Assembly (NCBI RefSeq): GCF_964275005.1
Contig: NC_092700.1
Span: forward strand, 18,481,015-18,545,014
DNA from: Diadema setosum
Taxonomy: Eukaryota > Echinodermata > Echinoidea > Diadematoida > Diadematidae
DNA length: 64,000 nt
Reading direction: 5' to 3'
Part shown: positions 50,346 through 62,692 of the stretch, piece by piece
Layout of the letters: every line of letters starts with the position of its first letter
Position numbering within the stretch: the stretch's first letter is position 1
Notes under the pieces: generated by a model
The model's input: only the letters and a program-made list of their open reading frames with translations
Databases searched by the model: none
Told to the model about the DNA's origin: nothing
Made by a program: the position numbers and the translations under genes

Positions 50346-50689
50346 CTGGCATGGAAACCAAACGTCCAGTGAAAATAACACAACTGAAGGAAACAGCCAT
50401 AATATTTTTTTTTTCACACACCCAAACAGTTTTACGTACAAGTATGAATTTAAACATCAACACATATATCGGATCGTGTTTTTTTTGTGTGTGTGTTTGT
50501 TAGTGTGCTACTTATAGTATATAACTTTCTATTATAAACTTACTTTGAAGATTAATTGCAGCCCAGGGCGCCAGTTTCTCAAATGCTTAAATATTGGAAC
50601 CAGAGTAAAGTCTTCATCTTTAGGGCAGAATTGAACTCGAAAACGCATACACAACAGGATCCTGTTTTCAACAATATCGTAACTTTCAC

Positions 50690-50812
50690 CCATCGGATTT
50701 CCGCCCTGCCATTGGATGGCCTTGATCACGGTTGGAGAGGAAGAGGAGGAAATTTTGTTGATACGTCCGGAAACAGTGTAAACAATGATATAGGGAGATC
50801 AACACACTGAGG
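50690..50812 (+). CDS. Possible further glycine-rich exon, weak
   Basis: An open frame gives DHGWRGRGGNFVDTSGNSVN then a stop just before a GT. The GxGGRGG-like style could continue the exon ending at 49586, but the stop and the lack of a clean acceptor argue against it. Confidence 0.15.
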
Positions 50813-51904
50813 TACAACAGTGTGAAATTTTGGTTCTTTTTTTATGAGTTTATAGCGTCATATTATCAAGAAGACCGAAAGGAAACAGAGAAAGAATTGA
50901 AATAAAATAATTACTAAGTATTGTTAAATTCTTGTAATAATTTTTGCAACCAATGAGGGAATTGCAGGTGTTAACGGTTTTCACAACGTCGCCGGTTAAA
51001 ATAATAGGGAATGCGTGTGTATGAAGCTGTACCTAAGTTCGCGGTGTACTGTACATTTTTGGTTTTGTTGGTTTTTATTGATGTTGATGTTTCTGTCAGT
51101 AGTTTGTATTTTCCTCACTCTATTTCTCTCTTTGTTATGAACATTTCTCGACCGGGCCAAAACACGTCCTCTGCCTTATTTCGGTACGTGCAGCTAAACA
51201 GGTTGAATGCAGGTTGAACTAAATTTTGCTACCTTTTACTACTAATCTTTCCTTAGAGCTGTGTGTTGAAATTGATGATAACACAAGTTATGTCGTGATA
51301 GAATTCCCATTTCTGAATTTCTAACAAGGCGAGTTTTTTTTTTCTTCTTCCGTGTTTGTTCGTTGTTTGTTTTCCACAGCTGTATATCTCCCAAGCACGG
51401 GACATTTTTGCGCTTTATTTACATTGCATAATTGTATTGTGTTCATGGTAATTGTGTGGTGTTCATAAGTTGTCACATCACTCGTCTATTTCGTGTTCAC
51501 CCCCGTCCCCCATTTCTTGTTTTATTATTTCGTAGCTTTCAGTTCTGGAGTGTTACATAATGTTTCATCAGTGATATCCATTTTAATAGCGTTTCTTTGC
51601 GTTGATCCTTTCATTTATTACAGTGAAAACAAGGATTGTGTGAACGAAATACAGTGCAAGTGAAGATCGATGAATTAATAATATTGTCGGGATTCTGGAG
51701 GGTTAATTCTTACAGAAAAGTAGTACCGAAAGAAAGAAATTCCCGGTTGAAAACCAATTTTTTAAAACCAATTTTCATCAAATAAACGTTGAATCCTTCT
51801 TAAAATGACATGCTCTTTCATATTTCATAAGAGGCTTTTCATTATCTCACTTAGGAATGTTCAAAACATGAATCCCCACCTCAACCAGTACTGTACAGTC
51901 CCTT

Positions 51905-52395
51905 TAACCATTTCAAATAAACTTTGAACTCCTCTTAGAATTTTCTCCCCAATCGGTTGACAAGCGGAAAAACATTAAAAAGACACACAAAAACACGCAC
52001 ACACTGAGTGAGACACACACAAAAAAAAAAAAAAAAAAAAAAAAAAACGTTTTCACATTTCTGCTGCCACTTCTCTCCCCAAATCGGCTGACAGACACAC
52101 ACACACACACACATAAATAGAATAAAGGCCTCGCATTCTCCGCTGTCAATTTAAGCCAAAAAGTCGGCTGACAAGCAAAAAAAAAAACCCCAAAAAAGTC
52201 TTCACCTTTTCTTTTCTCTTCTCTTCCACATCGACTGACAAGCAAACAAAACCGTAAACAATGACAAAACGAGGTCTTCATATTTTTGACTGCCAATTCT
52301 AGCGAAAATAAATCGACTTACTGGAGTTTTTCAATGCACATAACATTTTCACGTGGCAGCCCAAGGGGGGGGGGGGGGGAGGGGGAATTGAATAC
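51905..52395. repeat. Tandem block of CGGCTGACAAGCAAA units
   Basis: About five diverged units of 65-100 bases, each with a CTGCCANTT..CGNCTGACA(A)GC core followed by an A or CA run, and a G run at the end (52366-52385). On the other strand the core resembles the GCTTGTTTGCTCATCA segment inside 3138-3502. Confidence 0.55.
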
Positions 52396-52982
52396 ATACA
52401 TTATACTACAAATGCCTGAGTACGCAAAATATACATCATGTCTCATGGAACCTGAGTAATACAGTGATGTGTATGATAATACATGTATTTAATAAGAGTA
52501 ATCTTTCAATAGGCATTACTTTAATGTACGTTTGAATACATTTTGACGAGATGTTCTCTGCGTTGTTTTCAAGGGGGTAAATCATTCTGCTTTTTGCGTT
52601 CTTGTAAACATAATTGAACTTTCAGCGAAAATATTCGAGTACGTGGAAGGTGATAGGGCCTAAGTTTAAATTACTCCGCCGAGTGAAATATGTTATGAGC
52701 CCTATGGTTTCTTTTGAATATGTTTTGTGTTGAAAAGTGGCTGGTAATATTCCCAGGCAAAAGGTGAAGGCCTACATGAAAACTCCAAAGTTAAACAAAT
52801 CGCGATGGGAAATGTAAACAGTATGTGCGAATACCTAGATGTCTCTTGCTAAATTCATTTGTCAGTAGGGAAAAAAAGAAAAGAAAAGAAAGGTCTCGCT
52901 CAGTGGTTAAGGGTGACAATGGGGAGGGAAGATCCCGCTCTATACAACAGGGGACGTCTCAGGGTGGAGGTGGGTTGGAGTG

Positions 52983-53466
52983 TACCGTATGTCCCCCCAA
53001 AAATTACAGCGGTACCCTTCGCAACGATAACTTTGAAAATAGTGAATCAAACCAAATACAATTTCAGGGTATGAAAGTATAACTCATTGCCCACATGTTA
53101 CAGAAAACCCAATTCGATTTGCTTCAGTATTCAAAGGAAAATGAGGACTTTGATAGAGCATGTCAAAAATCTCTTCCCTCCAAGTTCTGTCTATTGTGAT
53201 CACACATTAATCATTATGCAGTTCCAAGAGCATCCAAGTGCTAAACTTGGAAGAATCAGACTCATGACATGCTTTACATTAATCCATATTTCTCTGTGAC
53301 CGCTAAACCAAATTGAAAGGGGTTTTCTGCAAAATGGAGCTAAGATGCTATATTTTAAGAACCTGAAGTAGCATTTAGACAGCTTAGTCATGTTGTTGGG
53401 TGTTAGCAATGCGAAAATTCGATTGTATTTTTTTTTTTTTTTTGGGGGGGGGGGGGATATACTGTA
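52983..53466. mobile_element. Foldback element with TACNGTATNTCCCCCC ends
   Basis: Left TACCGTATGTCCCCCCAAAA, right TTTTGGGGGG..GATATACTGTA. The arms also pair internally (ACAGAAAACCC with GGGGTTTTCTG; TCCAAGT with ACTTGGA). Non-coding. Confidence 0.6.
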
Positions 53467-53782
53467 TTGTGGAGCACCAACCATTACATGACCGTAAGGG
53501 CAAATTGCATGACATGTCTTTTGTCATGTCTTTTTAAGTGCTTTGTTTCATCACACGAGATGATAGCACAAAGACAAAATGACAATCAGGACTCAAGCAG
53601 AAGCTTTTCAAAACTATTCAAGACGCATATTGAGTTACAGTCTGGTAACTATGTCAATCTTATATATGGTGGAAAACAATGAATTGAAGGCCACCTTTAA
53701 AGGTATTAGCCCACATTTGTAAACCTGCAGCAATTGGTCTCATAGTTAGCATGGAGTTTGGGTATGATTGCAGTAACACCTG

Positions 53783-53893
<111 letters not shown>

Positions 53894-54054
53894 GAGACTA
53901 CTGTATACAGTATATCACATTTTATTGTACACTACTTTACACAGTCGTATAGGGGCATGCCCAGCAGGATTGGTTGCTTAGTGCACTTATGTAGAATGGT
54001 ATCATATGAAAAAAAAAAAAAACAAACCAACAAGCTAGTCGCTATCTCTAAAAT

Positions 54055-54480
54055 CAAATCAATTCAATTCAATTCATTTATTTTCATTCTTTTTTTTTCT
54101 TCAGCAAAACATAACACAGAATAAATCAGGAATTATAGCATAGGCATGTATTCAACTTTACATGATAGATAATGGTTAACAAATAAAATTATACATGCAT
54201 ACCGGCAAAATGCAAGGAGGAAAAAAAGAATTGAGAGGTCCACTGAAAAGCATGCTTGTATACTGTGAACCACTCAAACGATGCTTATGAAACTATTTGT
54301 TTACAAAGACAGGACGGATCAAGACAGAAAAAACACAACAACATGACATGACTTGACTGAAGGGTATACCATTGAAAGGAATAAGGCTCAACAGAATAAT
54401 GGAAAGGAAAGAAAGAAAGAAAGAAAAAAAGAAAGACAGAAAGAAAGGCAAAGCCCACACTCTGAACATCGGAATCGGAA
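54055..54480 (-). mobile_element. LINE 3' end fragment
   Basis: On the minus strand it ends in repeated AATTG units (GAATTGAATTGAATTG). The phrase GAGGTCCACTGAAAAGCATG..TTGTATACTGTGAAC recurs at 60150-60340 and in looser form at about 61735-61785, so the family has three tails in the window. Confidence 0.5.
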
Positions 54481-54530
54481 GAGGGAATTAAGGTGCTTCG
54501 GACAGCTGGTGGCTGCAAGCAGCTGAGCAA

Positions 54531-54534
54531 GGTT

Positions 54535-54585
<51 letters not shown>

Positions 54586-54612
54586 TCTATCTATTTATTT
54601 ATTTATTTATTC
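54531..54612. repeat. TTTA microsatellite (LINE tail)
   Basis: About 20 TTTA units, on the minus strand the TAAA tail of the LINE at 54613-56345. Confidence 0.9.
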
Positions 54613-56345
54613 AGTTTTCTTTTAGCAGGGTAGCCCTTTCAGCTCACTCGGAACTGCTCTCTCCGAGCAGAACTACATTCCGAGAAATATCAGTTACCTG
54701 TTCCAAATTACTTTCTATTTCATCGAAGAACCCAATGTCACTGTTCGGAGGACGATAAATAACACCAACAAACCATGACTTATTCGTAATTTCTATACTT
54801 CAAGTCACATAATCTTAAGTGTGTCAGCCTCTAAATCAGATCGTCCGATGTACGATATGTTAGATCGAATATAGGCCCTAACATCCAATACCACCTCCAT
54901 TGGAGTTCCGATCTCTCCTTTCAAATATGTAATTGTTTACATCAATTTCAGAATTTGATATAAATTCGTCTAACCATGTTTCGGACATGCAGAATAAATC
55001 AAATGGGTTTTCATAAAGATGATGTCTTAAATGATCTGTTTCCCCCCTTACACTTCTGATATTTAAATAGGCGAGTTTCAAACCATTTCCTTTAATCTCA
55101 GAAAATAATATATTAGGTTGTATATCTTCACTAAAAATGGGTGATTTACCGTAGTCAGCAGGTTGATAGTCTCTCACAGAGTCATTATCACCATTGTAAA
55201 AGGGTAATTCTCGAAAAATACAAATATCACAAATCCAGTCATTATTGCTTTGGAATATTTCAAATGGAACACCGCATCCTACATGACATCACTGTGTGCA
55301 TTTCACGCATAGTATAGCATTCTGGTTGTTTTTAACAGATGATTTGCAAATAATACATGGAAAACGAATTGACATAAAAATATAAAGTCAAATGATACCT
55401 ATACAATGATATATAGCTAGCAAAGACGCTCGATGTCACTCAGTGATCGGATGACGACTTTCTTGTTTTCTCTCGCTGTCACTCCAAAGATCTTTCCGTC
55501 CTGGGACCAGTTCCACGCAATGCCTTTGCTCTTTCTGGCAGCGAACATGAGCTCCTGACGCTTGTACGTGAGGTCTTCGTTGATGAAGATTGAGGTTCCC
55601 TTCAGCTTCGATCTCGCCTGGTACACTTTTTGACGTGCGTTGTACGTGGAAAACTTGACGATGATGCTTAATTTTCTCCTTCACCGCTCCGCTTGGTGTT
55701 TTGTATCTCGGCATGATTCTGTGGTCGATGTCGGTGGGGGAGAGGTTGACGCCCAGACGATCACGGACGATGTCGCTCACCAATGTGTCTGTGTTTTTTC
55801 CTTGATGCTCCTTTATACCATGGAACCTCAAACAATTTCGGCGACTGTATTGCTCCTGTTCGTCTATGTTTCTGTTGATGTCTGACAAGTCTTTCCTGAG
55901 TTGATTCAATGCTTTTCTACCTCTCTCACTTTGCTGTCATTTTGCTGAGCGTCCATTTTGATGGCCTCGTATACTTGTTGCGTCACACGTTCAAGTATGG
56001 AGTCTGTCACCGCTTTCACTAAGGCCTTCAGCACTTCTTCCGAACAAAGGGCCTCCTTTATCTTTGACTCAATGGTCGACGCCCATTGACAATCTTTCGG
56101 TCGGCTGACCAGCAGGCACAGCTCTCTCACTTGACGTGGACGTTTGGCCCCTGCTGCCCCGTGCACCCCGCGACCGAGTTGCTGGGCCTCCATTCTCATC
56201 GTCTTTCTTCACAGTGTTCATTTGGTCAATCAGTTTGTCACAAGATATTTCACAAATTTCCTCCTGTAGATAGTCAAACTCAGCTTCAATCAAATGACCA
56301 TAACGGTCTTAGCATGACACCTCACCTGCTTGTGTAATTCCTCAA
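54613..56345 (-). mobile_element. Internally deleted CR1/L2-like LINE
   Basis: On the minus strand, from 5' to 3': ORF1-like protein (about 56293-55417) with a coiled-coil part and EQYSRRNCLRFHGIKE, then SIIVKFST..ARSKLKGTSIFINEDLT, an RRM-type segment; frames change at least three times. Then the endonuclease (about 55177-54640): LAYLNIRSV, FDLFCMSETWLDE, ERRDRNSNGGG and FVGVIYRPPNS..NVVLLGE. The reverse transcriptase is absent: about 30 bases after LLGE the sequence runs into GGCTACCCTGCTAAAAGAAAACTG and a TAAA tail. ORF1 plus endonuclease and this tail suggest a CR1- or L2-like clade. Confidence 0.8.
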
Positions 56346-57087
56346 GGTGTACAGTCTCACAAATATGAAAAATATGAAAAAAAAAAAAAAACTCAGGATT
56401 TTTTGCAGCCTCGTGTCACTCGTGTCACACATACACACGTGGTTGGTTTAAGATGAAATGTAATGCATTACACAATAATGAATTCAAGTCAATGATTGAC
56501 GATTGAAAATCAAATTGAAATAAGGAAAGTGGAAAGCTGGATACAATTACCTGTATTTCCAAGAAGGAATAGTGGAATTATGAGGGAATCGTAAGTGCTA
56601 TTGCAGAATTCCATTTTTTAGTCTGCCTTGTATTAAACTGTCCAAATTTGACCATTCTTTTGCTGCAAGGGAACATAACGTTGTCATTACTTGATATGGA
56701 ATCGTGCCTTTAATGCGAACATTTTCTTCCCTCTGATCTTGCGTTTATCAGATGCTACCAAAAAAAAAATCGTGCTTTATGTAGCTATGATATTTAGATT
56801 GTTCTGTTACGGGATGATGAAGATTACAGCACAGTCGACAGTCATTAAAGCAGTGCTGTTGAGACCATCGTTCACTGTCACTCTGACAAAATTCCCTTAT
56901 TATGTAACGTTGTTTACAGGCCTACATTGCGATTGAACAAAACTCTGTTTTGTTACAGCCATATAATTCAGTAACAAAACTTCAGGTTTGTAACAAACTG
57001 TTTGGTCATTACAAAAGTTTGTCGAAATGAAACCAGTCGTTCCAACTTCTTTGAGGAAACAGAAGTAGCCGGTTAAAAAAAAAAGGT

Positions 57088-57132
57088 GTGTGTGTGTGTG
57101 TGTGTGCACGAGTGTGTGTGTGTGTGTGTGTG
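57088..57132. repeat. GT microsatellite
   Basis: Two GT runs around CACGA. Confidence 0.9.
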
Positions 57133-57255
57133 TTTAGTTTTATTGGACATGCGATTTCACATACATAACGTTATCTAACTGTCCAACCCGCCTTTGTTCT
57201 AGTGTTCACACAAAAATGACGGCCCTTCTGTTGAAATGTCTATGGGCATTTCCAA

Positions 57256-59580
57256 GGTAACTCACGTTACATTTTGAACTCAAAATTAGGTCATTGAGAT
57301 CAATATCCTTAAAACCTAATTAGTGATATGAGTTACTATATGTGAATGAGTATCATGCACCTCCATCCTACCTCACAGCAACATTACATCCACAGACTCT
57401 TATGAGAACTATGAGAAAAAACACTACAAATGTCGGTAACTCACGTTACATAATTTGGACATGCAAAAATTTGGCATGTCTTACATTCAAAAGTTTCCTC
57501 TAACAAGAAACAGACTTTAAAGTCTATTGTGTCAAAGTCATGGACTAACAACATACATCACCGAGTATGGTAAAAATTCAAATTGTCTTACATTCTCCAG
57601 GTATCGGCATGTGAAGCGGTAACTCACGTTACGGTAACTCACGTTACAGTTTGTCCACATGATCACAAGACGATTTTTTTTTTGTCTTAATAATCCAGAG
57701 AAAACTTACCAAGACAACTTTTTTTTTTCACAAACAAACTCCATGAATAAAGAATCTAAATTGATTTGAACATTGATCTGACAGTAATTAATCCCATTTT
57801 ATCCATGAGATTACCAAAAGGCAGGAAACTTTACATTTAGAATACCAACTTGAAGATAAATTTCATTTCTAATTGAGTCGTTTTCCAAGCTTTCATTTGT
57901 ACTAAGACAAAAATTGTATTCAACAAAATGATATGAAACAGAGTCTATTTCATTAAATTACACTCTTTTCCAGTTAACAAATGCATCAGAAATTGAGGAT
58001 TTAATTGAGAATTTGATTTGATTGGTTTTTTTTTATTTCACTAGATTTAAATGAATTTCAGGCTATCTAGATAAAACAAGTCATCCATAAACTATTCCAT
58101 TTAATACACTGAGTCACGAGACTAGAGACCTGTACATGTAGTCTGTGGAGAGTTTAAAGGTTCAGAAATGAATATTTCAATAAATATTTTAACTTTTAAA
58201 CAATGCAATTTATATTCCAATTATTTGATAATTGTTTGAATTACTCAATAATCAATTGTTTGTATGTTTGATTTGTTTACAAATTCTTATACAAAACTGG
58301 TACAGAAATTAGAATTGAATTACAGAAACTGCAGATAAATTCTAGTTATCTGCTACCAGTATTGATCAGTTTAATAAAACATGTTCATAAATGTTTAAGT
58401 CTTAAAAAACAATGGCTTTGGTCTATGAAATGTCAAGTAGCCATTATTTAAATTGTACATACATGTAAAAAGTATACCAGTATTTTCTAGAGTAATCAAG
58501 CAGACTGAAGCAGTAAATCCCAATGAAAAACATGAATAGTAAATATTTTGTGATCAGGAGGCTAACTATTAATATCACAAAATGTTGATAGTTTGCTTTA
58601 AGGTACATGACTGTCCAGCTCTTAAAGAAAATGTCTGATAATGAGGTTCACATTCAACAAGTTTTTGGTAATAGATCAACATGTAAAGTAAATTACAGCA
58701 AACATGGAAAAGTTTCATTGTAGGATTTTGCAACAATATAGATAAAACCTCAGAGTAGAATAGTATAAAACACATAAGCGTGTCAAATTCACAATGTTCA
58801 GTTCTCAAAAATCTATAAAAAAAAAAAAAACAGCAGGAAGCGAGCTCCAATCTTAAAATTCTGTTCATACATGTAAATGTTTCAGCCTCATAAACAATGG
58901 CTTTGGTCTATACAGGTAGGTATAAACTATGAAATGTCAAATAGTAATCACTTGAATTACAAAAACAAGAACTTTTCAAGAGTAATCATGCAGTGATTAT
59001 CACAATCAGGAGGCTATTAATAGTTATCACAAAATTTTGATAATTTGCTGGAACAAGGTCCATGCAGCTTTAGAAGAAATGTCTTTTAACAGCTTTCGTA
59101 ACAGATCAGTATACATGTACATGCACTGTAATATTAAATAGTAAATATGGAACAGTTTCTTTGAGAAGGTAACATGTGATGAACATGTGTAATTAATACA
59201 TTGTACATGTTGACCAGTTGGTATGGTGATAGAGAGAAACCAAGAGAATAACAATCTACTGGAAATAGAATCTTAATACAAGAGTTCAGTAATCACGTAC
59301 TCATTGGTTACTTACAGTCACAACCGTCATATTATTTCTTGGTATTAAAGAAAAATCATGTCGGTAACTCACTTTACATTGTGGTAACTCACGTAACATG
59401 GTAACTCACGTTACAATCTTAAGACCTCTGTTATGAGAATTTGAAGCAAAGACTATAAGTCCCATCATATTTCTTGGATGTGTGCTGCATAGTTATTTGA
59501 TAATCCAAAATACCATGTCTCAGTTGGGCATAGTAAAATTGCTAGGTTAAAAAGTTCATGTTTCGGTAACTCACGTTACA
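57256..59580. mobile_element. Element B: eight GTAACTCACGTTACA motifs around an interior of about 1.7 kb
   Basis: Motif starts: 57257, 57436, 57619, 57634, 59364 (one change), 59384 (one change), 59401 and 59566. Most are preceded by G, often CG. Four lie in the left 390 bases and four in the right 220, with close copies at each end. The motif is nearly palindromic (GTAAC-TCAC-GTTAC). No frame with family resemblance lies inside. The layout matches element A. The edges given are the outermost motifs; the true ends are unknown. Confidence 0.6.
58395..59175. repeat. Diverged tandem duplication inside element B
   Basis: Blocks in the same order occur near 58409-58735 and 58888-59160: AACAATGGCTTTGGTCTAT, GAAATGTCAANTAG, AGAGTAATCANGCAG, ATCAGGAGGCTA, TATCACAAAATNTTGATA and TTTGC. 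The spacing is about 480 bases. Confidence 0.65.
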
Positions 59581-60149
59581 GCAGCTTCTCGAGCTATGTA
59601 AGAGCACGCTGGTGTCCGAAGTAATATCTTATATCGAGGTCTCCACTTTATTTACTGCTAGATTAATATATTTTTGATTTGTAAAACCAAACAAAGTTTG
59701 ATTTGAGCCTCAAATATAAGAAATAATCACAAAGAGTAACAACAATTCATTTTAGGGATTTTTAGGTAAAAAATGCTTTCTGGTTTCAAAAGGTATAAAA
59801 ATTCACAAAAGGGAACTTTTCTTAAAGGTGAAGCTGGTTTCACACACTTCAAACTATGGCTAACAAAGTAAGATTATCAGTTGTCCTGAAATATGCGGGT
59901 AAAATTTTGGCGGTCATGTCGCACAACTCACGGAAATGCCCCTATAGCTCCCAAGGGTCTGTTGACTGTTATCTTACAACTAGACCAGGCGGTTTTGTGG
60001 TTCATTATGTTCAAAGTTCAAATTTATTTTTCATTTCCAGCAATGAACAGAAAAAAAATTATGTATCAGTAGAACATATTTGTAATAATTGCAGAAACGT
60101 AAATCAAAAAATACATGTGAAAATGAGTAACAAAATGAAGAAAACATAA

Positions 60150-60340
60150 TTATTTATTTTAAAAATATATACACTGTATATACTTAAGCATAGTGCAAAT
60201 CAAATAAGGATGGGAATGGAAATGGAGGGTCCCACTAAAAAGCAAAGCTTGTACTATATGGAACCCTCAGAAAATACATAAGAAAGCGAATGATGAATTA
60301 ACGAAACTACAAACCGATATAAAACAAAATAAAACGAACC
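60150..60340 (-). mobile_element. LINE 3' end fragment, same family as 54055-54480
   Basis: GAGGGTCCCACTAAAAAGCA..CTTGTACTATATGGAACC aligns with the phrase in 54055-54480. Confidence 0.5.
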
Positions 60341-60839
60341 AATGTCAACTGAAATGAAATCAAATTAGGTAGGGGAAAAATTATGTTATATTTTTATGTC
60401 ATATTTTATGGTCGACACAAATACACATCATCGGCTATCACCGGAAGCCAGTGTGATGCTGCAATGGTGTTACCATGATCTGCTTGCAGTTTAGATAGTA
60501 CGACTCTGCATTAATGAACTGACTGCATTGTGGCCAATCACACACCAGTATTCATGTAGACTATATTGTACAGTCGTAGATTCTATAGTCATGGTAATCA
60601 GGAATGTACAGAATGTTTCGACCGTATAGAGCTTAATTCGATATTTTGGGAAATGTAGTGTATTTCTCAATTTATAACATTACAAACTCTTCAGAAGGAA
60701 TATTACACTATGTATACTGAGTATTCACTCCCTCGCCAATCACCATTTACGTCATACCGTGTTCATGCCTTATACCTTATATGGTTAGGCCTATTTGGTA
60801 CACGCAGTGAAAACAATCTTGGTCTGTCTTTGACTGCAT

Positions 60840-61009
60840 CAGTGGTGGATCCAGAGGGGGGGGGGGGGGCGCAACCGGCGCACTCCCCCTTTATTTTTCG
60901 TTAAAAACAAAAGAAATAAAAAGAGAAAATGAAATGGAACCCGGAAGTGGCACCAGAAATATTAGTTGCCCCCCCCCCCTTTTTTACAGAATTCCTGGAT
61001 CCGCCCCTG
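60840..61009. mobile_element. hAT-like MITE (CAGTGGTGGATCCAG ends)
   Basis: Left CAGTGGTGGATCCAGA and right TCCTGGATCCGCCCCTG are inverted. CTGCAT flanks both sides. It contains G and C runs and ACCCGGAAGTGGCAC, similar to a phrase in 3138-3502. Confidence 0.65.
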
Positions 61010-61224
61010 CTGCATGCAACTGCATAATTGCACGTAAACGAGCAGAGTAGATTAAGATCTCATATGGAATTACAGCAGTTTTACTGTTAACCCCATTGGA
61101 AGTTTAAAGTCCGGGTTACTGACATGGTAAGATTCGTGCATGTTGCGGGTAGCACGTGGCGGGTAGATGTCGACATGACCAGGCACCTATTTGAGTATAT
61201 CACATTCCACATAATGACTTGCTG

Positions 61225-61990
61225 TTTGGTTTGGTTTAGTTTATTTCTGCATTTTCTTTCCCCAAATATAACAACAAATGAAATAAAGTGATACAGAATA
61301 TGAAAAAAAAGGAGAGTATAACATACAAATCAATATAAGAAATTTCAATTCCATAACAACATCAGTCTGTAATAACATATGAATGAGAGTAATAACATGT
61401 TAAGGCATACTGTATTTAGTTACAGCTCGTTATTCCGAAGGTTCGTTGTTCCGAAGGCTCTTTATTCCTAAGATTCGTTATTCCGTAGGTTCATTGTTCC
61501 GAATTTCATTTTCGGATTAACCAATCTTCGGAGTAACGAACCTTCGAAATAACGCCACATATTTTCGAATTAACGAACCCCTTTTCATTTTCGGATTATA
61601 ACGAACCTCTAGGTATAGGGAATTTGCGTGTTTCGGATTAACGACCCTTCGGAATAACGAACCTTCGGAATAGTGAACCTTCGGAATAACGAACAGCACC
61701 CTGTATTTATATTATGAACAAAGGAGAAATCATTACAGAGGACCGTCATCATAAAGCAGAGCTTGACGTGGATGAGGCCCTATCTTAAATATACGAATAT
61801 ATTACAACATATATGAATATATTACAATATCAATAAACCTACACATTAAACTGTTATTTTAAATCTTAGCGCTATATTCCAAACACATTTTGCTATAAAA
61901 CAACAAGAACATAAGAACATCGGAAAAGAAGAGAAAAACAGTGACTCGGTGCTTCAAAGGGAAAAAAAAGAAGAAAAGTTGAAGGTCCTA
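61225..61990 (-). mobile_element. LINE 3' tail, split by a later insertion
   Basis: TTTAGTTTATTTCTGC (tail side) lies left of the element at 61419-61700, and GAGGACCGTCATCATAAAGC..CTTGACGTGGATGAGGCCC, matching the LINE tails at 54055 and 60150 loosely, lies right of it. Confidence 0.4.
61419..61700. mobile_element. Inverted element built from TTCGTTATTCCGAAGG units, perfect 9-base target repeats
   Basis: Left arm: repeats of CGTTATTCCGAAGGTT; right arm: repeats of CCTTCGGAATAACGAA. The flanking CTGTATTTA at 61410-61418 and 61701-61709 is a perfect direct repeat. No coding capacity. Confidence 0.8.
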
Positions 61991-62400
61991 GTTAACATGG
62001 TTAATGTTGACATTGGTTATCTTTACACTTTTCAAGAAAGTTTGCAGAAGACTTGCTGCAACTAGGGAAACTTGTTGGAAGTGAATTTATCAATGTGCTC
62101 ATCAATAAGGTTTGGTATCATACACTACATTAAAAAAATAACTGGCTGGAAAATACAAACAAACAAACAAACAAACAAAGAAAAGAGTATCAAAACTTAT
62201 TATTAACATGTCATACTTAACTAGTCTATGTAGTTTTGCTTGTGGTTATTCGGTAGCCCATAGAAATATAATAGCGTCAACAGCAATATTAATTCTAGCT
62301 GATGGAGATATGAACCTCTCCTTTTTCAATGACATTGGCTCAAATTGCAACACTGATGTTGCTCATTATTTCGAACATTACATCAAACAAGCGCCATATA

Positions 62401-62692
62401 CTCTCTAAAAAAATCGCGGAGTGAAAATATTCACTCTTGAAGGAGTGAATACAAAAAAGAGCGAATTTAGAGTGAAATTGGAGTGAATTTTGAGTGAAAA
62501 TGTTCATTCTCACTCGTTTTGAGTGACCTCAGGGATCACTCCAAAATCTTCGAGCGATCCCTGAGGTCACTCCAAATTGAGTGAAAATGAACATTTTCAC
62601 TCAAAATTCACTCCAATTTCACTCTAAATTCACTCTTTTTTGTATTCACTCCTTCAAGAGTGAATATTTTCACTCGATTTTTTTTTAGAGAG
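62401..62692. mobile_element. Palindromic MITE made of GAGTGAA units, TA target
   Basis: Ends CTCTCTAAAAAAATCG and CGATTTTTTTTTAGAGAG, TA on both sides. The arms are near-perfect inverted copies made of degenerate GAGTGAA(TTT) repeats and meet at GATCACTCC..GAGCGATC. Confidence 0.85.

Noticed and set aside
56069-56293. Host coiled-coil gene on the minus strand
   Set aside because: Its continuation into EQYSRRNCLRFHGIKE and an endonuclease identifies it as LINE ORF1.
59856-60149. 97-codon plus-strand open frame next to element B
   Set aside because: It has a cysteine-bearing middle but no splice signals, family resemblance or supporting context.
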